Assembly (NCBI GenBank): GCA_027296055.1
Contig: JAPUJT010000055.1
Location: forward strand, 1-55,233
DNA length: 55,233 bases
Reading direction: 5' to 3'
Source: Planctomycetota bacterium
GTDB taxonomy: Bacteria; Planctomycetota; JAPUJT01
The translations under genes and the position numbers were made by a program. A model generated the notes under the pieces. That model ran no database searches, was not told the DNA's origin, and worked only from the letters and a program-made list of their open reading frames with translations. Shown here in pieces: positions 24,617 to 32,185 of this stretch. The number at the start of each line of letters is the position of its first letter. Positions within the stretch are counted from its first letter, which is position 1.

Positions 24617-25327
24617 TCAGGGTTTGATGAGGTGGGGAGACTGACGGATCTGGCCCAGGGTGGACCAGACGCCTCGGCCGAGGTGGTTGGCCGCCAGGTA
24701 GCTTTGGCGGGCCAGGCGCGCCGCCGTCCCCCATGTGGAGGGCCGCCGAAGGACCCGGAGGGCGATCCGAGGGATGTCGACGACCTCGAAGCCGCCCAGG
24801 ACAGGGGAGAGATCGTCATCGATGCCGTCCGATACCCCTTTCAAGGCGAGACAGGGGATTCCCCGATCGTGGCAGAGGGCCGCGATCGTCTGGCTCTCCA
24901 TGTCCACCGCGATCGCCTGGCTCTCCTCGGCCAGCTTACGTCTAGCGGCCGGCGTCAGCACCGGCGTCGCGACCGTCACCAGCGGACCGACATGAAACGG
25001 GATTCCCGAGCTTGTCAGGCCCGATTCGGCAGCCTCTACGAGGAACGGGTCCTCGGACTGTACGATGATGTCTCCGACGGAGATGTCTCCTCTCAGGGCT
25101 CCGGCCAGGCCCGAGCAGAGCATCAGGTCGAACGATTCCGAGTCGAGGAAGCGATCAACTCGTTCCTTGGCGATGGTCGGGATCATTCCTGAGAGGCAGA
25201 GCCGGAGATCGTGGCCATCGAGCTCAGCGCCCCAGACCCCGTCCTCGGGACGGATGGACTTGAGCTTGAGCTGCCGACAGACCTCGCGGACTTCCCATTT
25301 CACTTCGGCCACGAGAGCGATCTTCAA
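24617..25327 (-). CDS. hpnG: HpnG-like nucleosidase/phosphorylase (adenosylhopane or MTA/SAH type)
   Basis: 236 residues from TTG 25327, whose TTGA overlaps the HpnA stop. The purine-nucleoside-phosphorylase/MTAN fold shows S-G-L-A-G-A-L, G-D-I-I-V, the ribose-binding D-M-E-S-Q-T-I-A (Met-Glu), and L-K-G-V-S-D-G-I-D-D-D with the catalytic Asp. HpnG cleaves adenine from adenosylhopane in bacteriohopanepolyol synthesis. The HpnG call, rather than generic MTAN, rests on the HpnA gene directly upstream and the HpnN-like exporter downstream; the fold itself does not separate them. Confidence 0.75.
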   Translation of the reverse strand: MKIALVAEVKWEVREVCRQLKLKSIRPEDGVWGAELDGHDLRLCLSGMIPTIAKERVDRFLDSESFDLMLCSGLAGALRGDISVGDIIVQSEDPFLVEAAESGLTSSGIPFHVGPLVTVATPVLTPAARRKLAEESQAIAVDMESQTIAALCHDRGIPCLALKGVSDGIDDDLSPVLGGFEVVDIPRIALRVLRRPSTWGTAARLARQSYLAANHLGRGVWSTLGQIRQSPHLIKP

Positions 25328-26322
25328 CGGCTGCCTCCTCGAGTCGCGTACTCGTCACTCCGAAACCATTCCACCGCACGTTCGACGCCGGTGCGAATGG
25401 GCGTCTGCGGCAACTCCAGTTCCTCTCGCGCCTTGCTGCCATCGTATCGCATCGGCATCGCTGCCATCCGAACCCCGTCGAGCGTCGCCTGCGGTTCCCG
25501 ATGAGTGAGACGAGTCCAGGCCGTGCCAAAGATACCCGCCAGATACGCCACGGCGTAAGGAATTTTCATGGCGGGCATGGGACGGTCGGCGACGTCGGAA
25601 AGGATCTGGAGGAACTGCGCGAGCGTGAGCGTCTCTTTGCACAGCAGGTATCGTTCGCCGACCCTGCCCTTCGTCGCGGCGAGCCAGTGCCCCATGGCCA
25701 CGTCCTCCACGCACACCCAGTTCAACAGGGCATCCAGGTATCCCGGCAAGCGGCCTTCCAGAAAGTCAGCGATCAGGCGACCGGTCGGCGTCGGGCGACG
25801 ATCCTGTCCCCCGATCACCGTCGATGGGTTGACGATCGTGATCGGCGCCCCGTCCCGGATCATCTCCCAGACGGCCCGCTCCGCCAATACCTTGGTGAGC
25901 TGGTAGGTGCTCCTGCATTCGCCGGGCTCGACGAAATCTCTTTCGCTGCCGAGATGCTCTTCGGAGCACTTCACCGTGACGGCGCTGGAGGTGCAGACGA
26001 TTCGCGACACGCCCGCATCGCGGGCCGCCCGGAGTAGTTCGACGGTTCCGTCGACGTTGGTCCGGTGCATCCGGCGGGGCCGAGGAACGGCCATCCGGAG
26101 GTCGGCGGCCAGGTGAAACACCAGGTCCATCCCATGGACCGCCTTCTTCAATGATGCAGGATCGGACAGGTCCCCGGGGATCCAATCGACCGGGAGGTCG
26201 CCGAGAGTGGATGTGTCGCTGGTGGGTCTATGGAGGATGCGGACCTGCGTCCCTTGTCTCAGCAGGACCCGAACGAGATGACCGCCGATGAAACCTGTGC
26301 CGCCGGTAACGAGTGCTCGCAT
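25324..26322 (-). CDS. hpnA: HpnA-like NAD-dependent sugar epimerase/dehydratase
   Basis: 332 residues. The extended-SDR nucleotide motif is G-G-T-G-F-I-G-G (7-14) and the active site is Y140-x3-K144 (S-T-Y-Q-L-T-K). I-V-N-P-S-T-V-I-G-G-Q-D-x-x-P-T-P-T-G-R-L-I and the G-R-x-G-E-R-Y-L-L-x-x-E-T-L-T-L-A-Q segment match the hopanoid-associated epimerase group. It probably modifies the sugar or side chain of hopanoid-like lipids. Next upstream on the same strand, 29 bases away, is the Cys/Met PLP enzyme. Confidence 0.8.
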   Translation of the reverse strand: MRALVTGGTGFIGGHLVRVLLRQGTQVRILHRPTSDTSTLGDLPVDWIPGDLSDPASLKKAVHGMDLVFHLAADLRMAVPRPRRMHRTNVDGTVELLRAARDAGVSRIVCTSSAVTVKCSEEHLGSERDFVEPGECRSTYQLTKVLAERAVWEMIRDGAPITIVNPSTVIGGQDRRPTPTGRLIADFLEGRLPGYLDALLNWVCVEDVAMGHWLAATKGRVGERYLLCKETLTLAQFLQILSDVADRPMPAMKIPYAVAYLAGIFGTAWTRLTHREPQATLDGVRMAAMPMRYDGSKAREELELPQTPIRTGVERAVEWFRSDEYATRGGSR

Positions 26323-26350
26323 TCGACTTGCTTCGGGAGATTCAGTCGTC

Positions 26351-27553
26351 TCAGGGCACCTCCGCCAGAGCCCGATCCAGGTCGGCGATCAGGTCCTTGG
26401 CGGCTTCGATGCCGACCGATAATCTCACCAGTCCATCGGTGATACCGCCGGCGATCCGCTTCTCCCGGGGGAGGGGGCCATGGGTCATGGTGGCGGGATG
26501 CTGAATCAGGCTTTCCACGCCGCCGAGGCTCACGGCCAGCAGGATCAGCTGGACGGACTCGACGACCTTCTTCCCCGCTTCTTCGCCCCCCTTCAGCTCG
26601 AAGGTGACCATCCCGCTGAAGCCCGAAAAGATCTTCTTCGCCGTCTCATGATCCGGGTGCGAGGGCAGACCCGGATAGAAGACTCGATCCACTTTCGGGT
26701 GCCCCTCGAGAAACTTCGCGATCTCCATCGCGTTTCGGTTCTGCCTCTCCACGCGGAGGGCCAGCGTGCGGAGGCCTCGGAGCAGGAGCCATGACTCGAA
26801 CGGGGACATGGACGGCCCGAGCACCTTGAGGTGATACCAGGCCCGGTCCAGGTCCTCGCGGCGACCCACCATCACGCCTCCGGTCACGTCGGAATGGCCG
26901 TTCAGGTATTTCGTGGCGGAATGGAGGACCATGTCGAAGCCGTGTTCGATCGGCCTGCAGTTGATCGGTGTGGCGAACGTGCTGTCGATCATCGAAAAGA
27001 CGCCGTGCCTGCGTGCCCGGTCCGCCAGGTCCGGTAGGTCGGAGACGCGCATCGTAGGGTTCGTGATCGTCTCTATGTAGAGGACCTTGGTGTTGGGACG
27101 GAAGGCCTCTTCCACCTCAGCGGAGTCCCATGGGTCCACCAGCGTGTGCTCGACGCCGAATCGGGGGAGGATCTCCGTGATGAGCTCCGTCGAGCCGGCG
27201 TAGAGGGATCGGCCGGCCACAACGTGATCTCCCGAGCGGAGGCGCGAGATCACGGACGCCGAGATCGCTCCCATCCCGGAGGAGGCGATCAGCGCCCCTT
27301 CCCCTCCCTCCAGGCTGGCGATCGCCGCTTCCGCCTGTTTTGTCGTCGGGTTGCCCCATCGAGTGTAGAGATCGCCGGGCGCCGTGGCCGAGGAAAGCTC
27401 CGCCCCGTGCTGTGCGTTCTCCAGCAGGAAGGTGGCGCTCTGGACAATTGGCGGGACGAGCGACGACATCGGGTTGCGATCTTCGCCCGCCCGGACGACG
27501 AGCGTGTCCATCTCCAGCGAGTCCTTCCGATCGCTCTTCTGGGGGGCCGTCAT
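26351..27553 (-). CDS. Cys/Met-metabolism PLP enzyme (cystathionine/methionine gamma-lyase or synthase type)
   Basis: 400 residues from ATG 27553, whose ATGA overlaps the preceding decarboxylase stop; frame continuing upstream to 28075 is shadow of that gene. Fold-type I features: S-S-G-M-G-A-I-S-A-S, the Tyr-Arg pair D-L-Y-T-R-W-G-N-P-T-T, D-S-T-F-A-T-P, and the PLP lysine at 215 in H-S-A-T-K-Y-L-N-G-H-S-D-V. The terminal substrate region S-L-G-G-V-E-S-L-I-Q-H-P-A-T-M-T-H is intact. Sequence alone does not separate gamma-lyase, gamma-synthase and O-acetylhomoserine sulfhydrylase. Confidence 0.9.
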   Translation of the reverse strand: MTAPQKSDRKDSLEMDTLVVRAGEDRNPMSSLVPPIVQSATFLLENAQHGAELSSATAPGDLYTRWGNPTTKQAEAAIASLEGGEGALIASSGMGAISASVISRLRSGDHVVAGRSLYAGSTELITEILPRFGVEHTLVDPWDSAEVEEAFRPNTKVLYIETITNPTMRVSDLPDLADRARRHGVFSMIDSTFATPINCRPIEHGFDMVLHSATKYLNGHSDVTGGVMVGRREDLDRAWYHLKVLGPSMSPFESWLLLRGLRTLALRVERQNRNAMEIAKFLEGHPKVDRVFYPGLPSHPDHETAKKIFSGFSGMVTFELKGGEEAGKKVVESVQLILLAVSLGGVESLIQHPATMTHGPLPREKRIAGGITDGLVRLSVGIEAAKDLIADLDRALAEVP

Positions 27554-28980
27554 CTCAGGTCCTGCCGGCAGGCGAGCAGGGAATCGACGAGCCGGTCGAT
27601 GTCCTCCCTGGCGGTGTAGAGGTTCACCATGTTGAAGCGGAGCCAGGTCTTCTCGTCGTGCATCACCGTGGCGAACCACGCGACACCGCTCCGGACGACG
27701 GCACGCGCCAGATCCTGCTGCCGCTTGTCCAGTTGCTCGTCCGACATCCCTACCGGCACGTCGCGGGCGCAGGCGATCGAGATCGGACCGTCCGGCAGGA
27801 TCTCGAAACCGTCCTTCCGGAGGCGCTCCTCCAGGTACCGGGTGAGCTCGATGTTCCTTTCGACCGCCTCTCTCACGACGCGAAGCCCGTGCGCCCTCCA
27901 GGCGAGCCACACCTTGAGCGCGCTCGCCCGGCGCGAGCAGGCGAAGGAGAGCCTGAACGGGTCGGGATGCTCCGTATCCGTCGGGATGTAGGAAGGCGTG
28001 CTGTCGAACGATTTCAGCAAATCCTCTCCGTTGCGGACGAGCACCGCTCCCGCCGTCATCGGGATGAAGAACCATTTGTGCGGATCAATGGTGACCGAGT
28101 CGGCCCTCTCGATCCCCTTCAAGAGATGGCGGTGCTTTTCGCTGAGGCTTACAGCGCCTCCGTACGCGGCATCGACGTGGAACCAGAGCCCGCGGGATTC
28201 CGCCACGTCGGCGATCTTGTCCAGAGGATCGAAAGCGCCCGTCGTCGTCGTCCCCGCCGTGCCGACGATGCAGAACGGGGCGCGGCCTGCACGGCGATCC
28301 ACCCGGATCAACTTCTCCAGCTCGGTTGGGTCCATCTCGCCGCGATTCGTCGTGGGGACGAGGTGGAGGGAACGATCCCCTGCTCCGAGAGCTTGCCCTG
28401 CCCGCTGCAGGCTGAAGTGCCCCGCATCGGAGGCATAGAAGACGGGGTCGCCGGGGAGGGCGAGGGGGCCGGACTCACGCCACATGGGGAGTGCGCGATC
28501 TCTTGCGGCGATCAACGCCGTCAGGTTGGCGATCGCCCCGCCGGGAACGATCAGGCCCGTTCCGCCCTCGAGTCCGAGTTGTTTGCAGAGGAATCCGATC
28601 ACGGCGCGTTCGGCCGAGGCGGCTGCAGGGCCCTGCTCGGCCGCCCCCGCGTTGTTGTTGAACATGCTGATGAAGAGATCGCCGATGATCCCGCCGGGGA
28701 GCGGGGAGGAGTTCACGAGACCGAGGTAGAGCGGATGGGGGGTCGCCATGAAGCGGGGAGCCAGCTTCTCGCGAAACTCGGCCACCGCCTCCTTCAGACC
28801 GATCCCCTCCTCGCCGATTCCTTCCCGGAAGAGCTGGTCGAGCTCTTCATCGGGGGAGCCCGGAGAGACGGGCTTTCGGTCGGGCAACCCGCGAATCGTA
28901 TCGATCGCCACCTCGGCCGCCGCGCGAAACCCCTCGGCAAGGTCATCGCTCATCAAGTAGTCACGCATCGCGACCATCAT
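27550..28980 (-). CDS. Group II PLP-dependent amino-acid decarboxylase (AADC/TyDC-like)
   Basis: 476 residues from ATG 28980, though Met 5 or Met 10 are possible and no ribosome-binding site is evident because the palindromic repeat lies immediately upstream. PLP-stacking His188 (D-A-G-H-F-S), D270-A-A-Y-G-G and the Schiff-base Lys302 in T-I-D-P-H-K-W-F-F-I-P are all present, with N-N-N-A-G in the active-site loop. Members decarboxylate aromatic amino acids, glutamate or cysteine sulfinate; the substrate is not readable here. It is translationally coupled to the Cys/Met enzyme. Confidence 0.88.
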   Translation of the reverse strand: MMVAMRDYLMSDDLAEGFRAAAEVAIDTIRGLPDRKPVSPGSPDEELDQLFREGIGEEGIGLKEAVAEFREKLAPRFMATPHPLYLGLVNSSPLPGGIIGDLFISMFNNNAGAAEQGPAAASAERAVIGFLCKQLGLEGGTGLIVPGGAIANLTALIAARDRALPMWRESGPLALPGDPVFYASDAGHFSLQRAGQALGAGDRSLHLVPTTNRGEMDPTELEKLIRVDRRAGRAPFCIVGTAGTTTTGAFDPLDKIADVAESRGLWFHVDAAYGGAVSLSEKHRHLLKGIERADSVTIDPHKWFFIPMTAGAVLVRNGEDLLKSFDSTPSYIPTDTEHPDPFRLSFACSRRASALKVWLAWRAHGLRVVREAVERNIELTRYLEERLRKDGFEILPDGPISIACARDVPVGMSDEQLDKRQQDLARAVVRSGVAWFATVMHDEKTWLRFNMVNLYTAREDIDRLVDSLLACRQDLR

Positions 28981-28995
28981 GCCAAATTAATTAAA

Positions 28996-29035
28996 GGGAC
29001 ACTCACTTAATTCAAAATAGATAAGTGAGTGTCCC
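28996..29035. repeat. Perfect palindromic REP-like repeat, copy 3
   Basis: GGGACACTCACTTA and its exact 14-base complement TAAGTGAGTGTCCC enclose ATTCAAAATAGA. It is immediately upstream of the decarboxylase gene and adjacent to a diverged copy at 29045. Confidence 0.9.
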
Positions 29036-29044
29036 CCTATCTAA

Positions 29045-29087
29045 GGGGACACACACTTGATCCGGAATCGTCAGGTGTGTGTAGACC
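29045..29087. repeat. Diverged palindromic repeat, copy 4
   Basis: GGGGACACACACTTGA faces TCAGGTGTGTGTAGACC. It follows copy 3 after nine bases and ends nine bases from the stop of the Sec-Sec gene. Confidence 0.7.
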
Positions 29088-29096
29088 TATGTCCGG

Positions 29097-29903
29097 TCAG
29101 AAGAGGTAGCGTTGATTGGCCCAGAGGCTATGGAAGGGGACCTGGTACTGCTCGAGGATCTTTCGGACCGGCTCTTCTTCCAGTAGTCCCGGCGCCTTGA
29201 GGTGCACGACGAATTCTCCTCTTTCATGGTAGACACCCTGGACACCCGGGAGACGCAGGAGGTTGCCCTTGATCAGATTGAACCGGGGCAGCCATGAGAT
29301 GTTGGCTTCCGGCACTCCTATGACGTATGCCGCAGCGGCTCGGGGCCGCTCCTCGAACTCGAGCTTCTGGAGGACGACGCCCTTCTCCTCGAGGGCCTTC
29401 TCGAGAGACTCCCTGGTGAGGGACTTTCCCGCGCGCATAGAAAAGGTCGCTATCCTCCCGTCCGGGGCATTCATGAAGACGGTGGCCACACCGTCGAGGC
29501 TGCGGAAGGCCGGACCGGCCTTCGGGTTCTTCCCTCATCACCGGCCCCAGCTGGCCACCCTGGCGGTATAGATGGTCACTTTGGCCCACTTCGGATAATC
29601 GAAGGCCTCGACCTCGATTCCCAGGACGTCGAGGGCGGATTTGACCGCCGATTCGTCGAGGAGCGTCCTCATCTTCATGGTGACGGAGGCGGTAGAGTTC
29701 TCGGTATCCATCTCGACCTTGTCGACGCCGCCAATCCGGGTCAGGCATTTCCGGACGTCCTCGACCTTGCTCTCCTCGATGGCCTCCAGGTGGATGACAA
29801 AGGCCTCGGTCCTGACCGCGGCTCGAGACTCATCCCCGGCAACAGGGGCCACGGAGGGAAGAAGCAGAATCGTGAATAGCAGGCTTGCGCGACAGCGGAT
29901 CAT
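29097..29903 (-). CDS. Candidate selenoprotein with consecutive Sec-Sec, three HMA-like domains
   Basis: 268 residues if two consecutive in-frame UGA codons (29538-29540 and 29535-29537) are read as Sec122-Sec123. ATG 29903 follows GGAGG, with a signal peptide MIRCRASLLFTILLLPSVAP. Residues about 28-97 form a beta-alpha-beta-beta-alpha-beta unit like heavy-metal-associated domains (V-R-K-C-L-T-R-I-G-G-V-D-K-V-E-M-D). The UU sits after the first strand of a second such unit, K-V-T-I-Y-T-A-R-V-A-S-W-G-R-U-U-G-K, where HMA domains hold their C-x-x-C metal loop; A-F-R-S-L-D-G-V-A-T-V-F-M continues it. A third unit fills about 190-268. A seven-pair hairpin with a GGUCC loop follows. A metal- or selenolate-redox role is inferred. 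Confidence 0.6.
29505..29523 (-). promoter_or_regulatory. SECIS-like hairpin of the Sec-Sec gene
   Basis: On the minus strand GAAGGCC pairs perfectly with GGCCUUC around the loop GGUCC. GGUC begins 18 bases after the second UGA and 21 after the first. As I recall it, the E. coli fdhF element has GGUC 18 bases after its UGA. Confidence 0.6.
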
Positions 29904-29967
29904 GATCGCCTCCAGCATGTAGACGTCGCGTGGACCCGGTTTCCTTGCGCACAATTCAGACAATTAA

Positions 29968-30009
29968 GGGGACACTCACTTAATTCAAAATAGATAAGTG
30001 AGTGTCCCC
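29968..30009. repeat. Perfect palindromic REP-like repeat, copy 5
   Basis: Fifteen-base perfect arms (GGGGACACTCACTTA and complement) with the same ATTCAAAATAGA core as copy 3. It lies 65 bases upstream of the Sec-Sec gene start. Confidence 0.9.
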
Positions 30010-30050
30010 ATATCTCATAAGAGGGGGTCGCAACTTGATTTACGAATCAG

Positions 30051-30092
30051 GGGGACACTCACTTAATTCGGGAGAGATAAGTGTGTGTCCCC
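30051..30092. repeat. Palindromic REP-like repeat, copy 6
   Basis: GGGGACACTCACTTA and TAAGTGTGTGTCCCC pair with one mismatch around ATTCGGGAGAGA. It is 81 bases upstream of the S9 peptidase start, and with copy 5 fills most of the 268-base gap 29904-30172. Confidence 0.85.
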
Positions 30093-30172
30093 TTATCTCT
30101 CCTTATCTCGTAACATGGGGGCCTTCCTTGAAATGGCCACGGACGTGGCCCCAGATAGCTCAGGAGAGGGCA

Positions 30173-32185
30173 ATGACCGGGAAAAGACGGATCACGGCTG
30201 AGGATCTGAATCGCCTGTCTGTGCTGACCGAGGTGCGTATCTCTCCCGATGGGGAGCGCGTTGCGTACACCGTGCAGGAGGCCTGGGTCGAGGAGGACAA
30301 GTATCGATCCAACATCTATCTCGTTCCCGCGACGGGAGGGGAGAGCGTCGCCTTCACGCACGGGGACCACCAGAACACTTCCCCCTGCTTCTCCCGGGAC
30401 GGGAAGTGGCTCGCCTTCGTCAGCGACCGATCCGGCAAGCCCCAGATCTGGGCGATGCCGACGAGCGGTGGAGAGCCTCGCCAGCTCACCTCCAGGCCCG
30501 ACGGGGTGATCTCGGGCCCCGAATTCTCTCCCGACGGAGATCGGATCGTCTTTGTCTTTCGACAGAAAGACGTGGACGAGAAGGACGCCAAGACGGACGA
30601 GGAGAAGAAGGCGATCCAGCGGGCGAAGAACGCGCCACGTGTGGTCACCCGGCTTCGCTACAAGGAGGAGGGCTGGGGGTTCGTCCCCAAGGAGCGGGAC
30701 CACCTCTGGGTCGTCTCGGTGGCGGACGGCGAGACGAAGCAGATCACGGATGGACCCTACGATCATATGGGGCCCCACTGGTCGCCCGACGGCAAGGAGA
30801 TCCTCTTCGCAGCCAACCGGGCGGAAGATCCCGACTTCGAACTGAACGGGATAGACATCTGGACGATCCCGGCGGAAGGGGGAGATGTCCGGAAGCTTCC
30901 CACGCAGAACGGTCCGGCCTCGATGCCGGCCTTCTCCGCCGATGGAAAACAGGTCGCCTACATGGGCCACTCCCATCCGGGTGACACGTGGGGCATGCGG
31001 AACGACAGGATCTGGACGACGCGCCCCGGAGGGAGCCAGACTTGCCTGACCGAGGACATCGATCGACCCTTCGGCGACTGGACGATCGGAGACCTCCGGG
31101 GGGCGTTTCATGGGGGCCCTCCGCCGAGCTGGTCCTCCGACGGAAAGTGGATCTACGCCGTCCTCTCGGATCGCGGCAACACGCATCTCGTCGTCCTCCC
31201 CTCGTCTGGAGGGGCATCGAAGATGCTCGTCGGCGGCAATCTCGATGTGGCGGGATACGATGTCAGCGCCGACGGGAAGAGGGCGGCCCTCCTCATCATC
31301 GAGCCGCTGGGGCCGGGTGACGTCTTTTCGTGCGCGATCGATGGGGATCAAGCGGGCGCCACCGAGAGGCTGACCCACCTGAACGAGGGGCTGCTCGCCG
31401 AACTGGATCTCCCGGAGCCGGAGCCGTTCCAGTTCAAGAACTCCGATGATATCACGGTGGATGGATGGGTGATCAAGCCGCCCGGATTCTCTCACGGCAA
31501 GAAGCACCCGATGATCTTTCAGATCCACGGGGGGCCTCACGGTCAATACGGGAACATCTTCTTCCACGAGTTCCAGCTCCTCGCCGCCGAGGGTTACGTC
31601 GTCTATTACACCAATCCGCGTGGCAGCCAGGGCTACGGAGAGGCGTTCGCCTCGGCAATCGACGCGGACTGGGGGAACAAGGACTACAAGGACGTGATGG
31701 AAGCGGTCGACGCGATCGTGGCGGAGGGGTACGTCGACGAGTCGCGAATGGGGATCGCGGGGGGTTCCTACGGCGGCTACATGACGAACTGGGTGATCGG
31801 TCACACGGACCGGTTCAAGGCGGCCGTCACGATGCGGAGTGTCACCAACCTCGAAAGCATGTTTGGCTCGAGCGACTTCGGCTTCGAGTTGAGAAACGAG
31901 TTCGGCGGGTTCCCGTGGGAGAACCGCGAGGGGTACCGTTCGATGTCGCCGATCACTTACGTGGACAAGATCAACACTCCCCTCCTGATCATCCACAGCG
32001 AGGAGGATCACCGGTGCCCGATCGAACAGGCGGAGCAGCTTTACGCCGCTCTCCGTTCGATGAAGCGGGAGGTCGTCTTCATCCGGTACGCGGCGGAGGG
32101 CCACGGACTCTCGCGTGGCGGCAGCCCGGCCCACCGTCTCCACCGCCTGAACCATGTCGTCTCCTGGTTCAAGGAGCACCTGTGA
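30173..32185 (+). CDS. S9-family dipeptidyl/acylaminoacyl peptidase
   Basis: 670 residues from ATG 30173 (CAGGAGAGGG upstream). Residues about 15-400 are a WD40-like beta-propeller with repeated F-S-x-D-G-x-x-[IL]-[AV]-[FY] blades, and 420-670 are an alpha/beta hydrolase. The catalytic triad is visible: Ser532 in G-G-S-Y-G-G-Y, Asp612 in H-S-E-E-D-H-R and His644 in E-G-H-G-L-S. No signal peptide, so the enzyme is probably cytoplasmic, releasing dipeptides or acylated amino acids from small peptides that reach the active site through the propeller. Its TGA overlaps the GTG of the next gene. Confidence 0.93.
   Translation: MTGKRRITAEDLNRLSVLTEVRISPDGERVAYTVQEAWVEEDKYRSNIYLVPATGGESVAFTHGDHQNTSPCFSRDGKWLAFVSDRSGKPQIWAMPTSGGEPRQLTSRPDGVISGPEFSPDGDRIVFVFRQKDVDEKDAKTDEEKKAIQRAKNAPRVVTRLRYKEEGWGFVPKERDHLWVVSVADGETKQITDGPYDHMGPHWSPDGKEILFAANRAEDPDFELNGIDIWTIPAEGGDVRKLPTQNGPASMPAFSADGKQVAYMGHSHPGDTWGMRNDRIWTTRPGGSQTCLTEDIDRPFGDWTIGDLRGAFHGGPPPSWSSDGKWIYAVLSDRGNTHLVVLPSSGGASKMLVGGNLDVAGYDVSADGKRAALLIIEPLGPGDVFSCAIDGDQAGATERLTHLNEGLLAELDLPEPEPFQFKNSDDITVDGWVIKPPGFSHGKKHPMIFQIHGGPHGQYGNIFFHEFQLLAAEGYVVYYTNPRGSQGYGEAFASAIDADWGNKDYKDVMEAVDAIVAEGYVDESRMGIAGGSYGGYMTNWVIGHTDRFKAAVTMRSVTNLESMFGSSDFGFELRNEFGGFPWENREGYRSMSPITYVDKINTPLLIIHSEEDHRCPIEQAEQLYAALRSMKREVVFIRYAAEGHGLSRGGSPAHRLHRLNHVVSWFKEHL

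Noticed and set aside
27556..28075. N-terminal extension of the Cys/Met PLP enzyme
   Set aside because: The frame continues upstream but overlaps the decarboxylase on the same strand and shows no family similarity; ATG 27553 gives the usual family length.
29535..29540. Double UGA as an ordinary tandem stop with two separate genes
   Set aside because: Not excluded, but the downstream half has no ribosome-binding site at its first start codon (GTG 29489), the 16 codons between are open in the same frame, and a GGUC-loop hairpin sits at the canonical distance. Kept as the alternative.
3473..29903. Genome-wide recoding of UGA (to Trp or Gly) instead of selenocysteine
   Set aside because: Many genes end in UGA with overlapping starts, for example modB/modC and the S9 peptidase, and UGG and GGN are used normally for Trp and Gly.
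28996..30092. Repeat clusters as a CRISPR array
   Set aside because: Copies are palindromes with unequal spacing of 9 bases to about 880 bases, and a gene lies between them; there are no spacers of constant length and no cas genes.
30059..32179. 706-codon minus-strand open frame opposite the S9 peptidase
   Set aside because: Same reason: the plus strand encodes an intact catalytic triad and propeller; the antisense product is low-complexity Arg/Asp/Val-rich.
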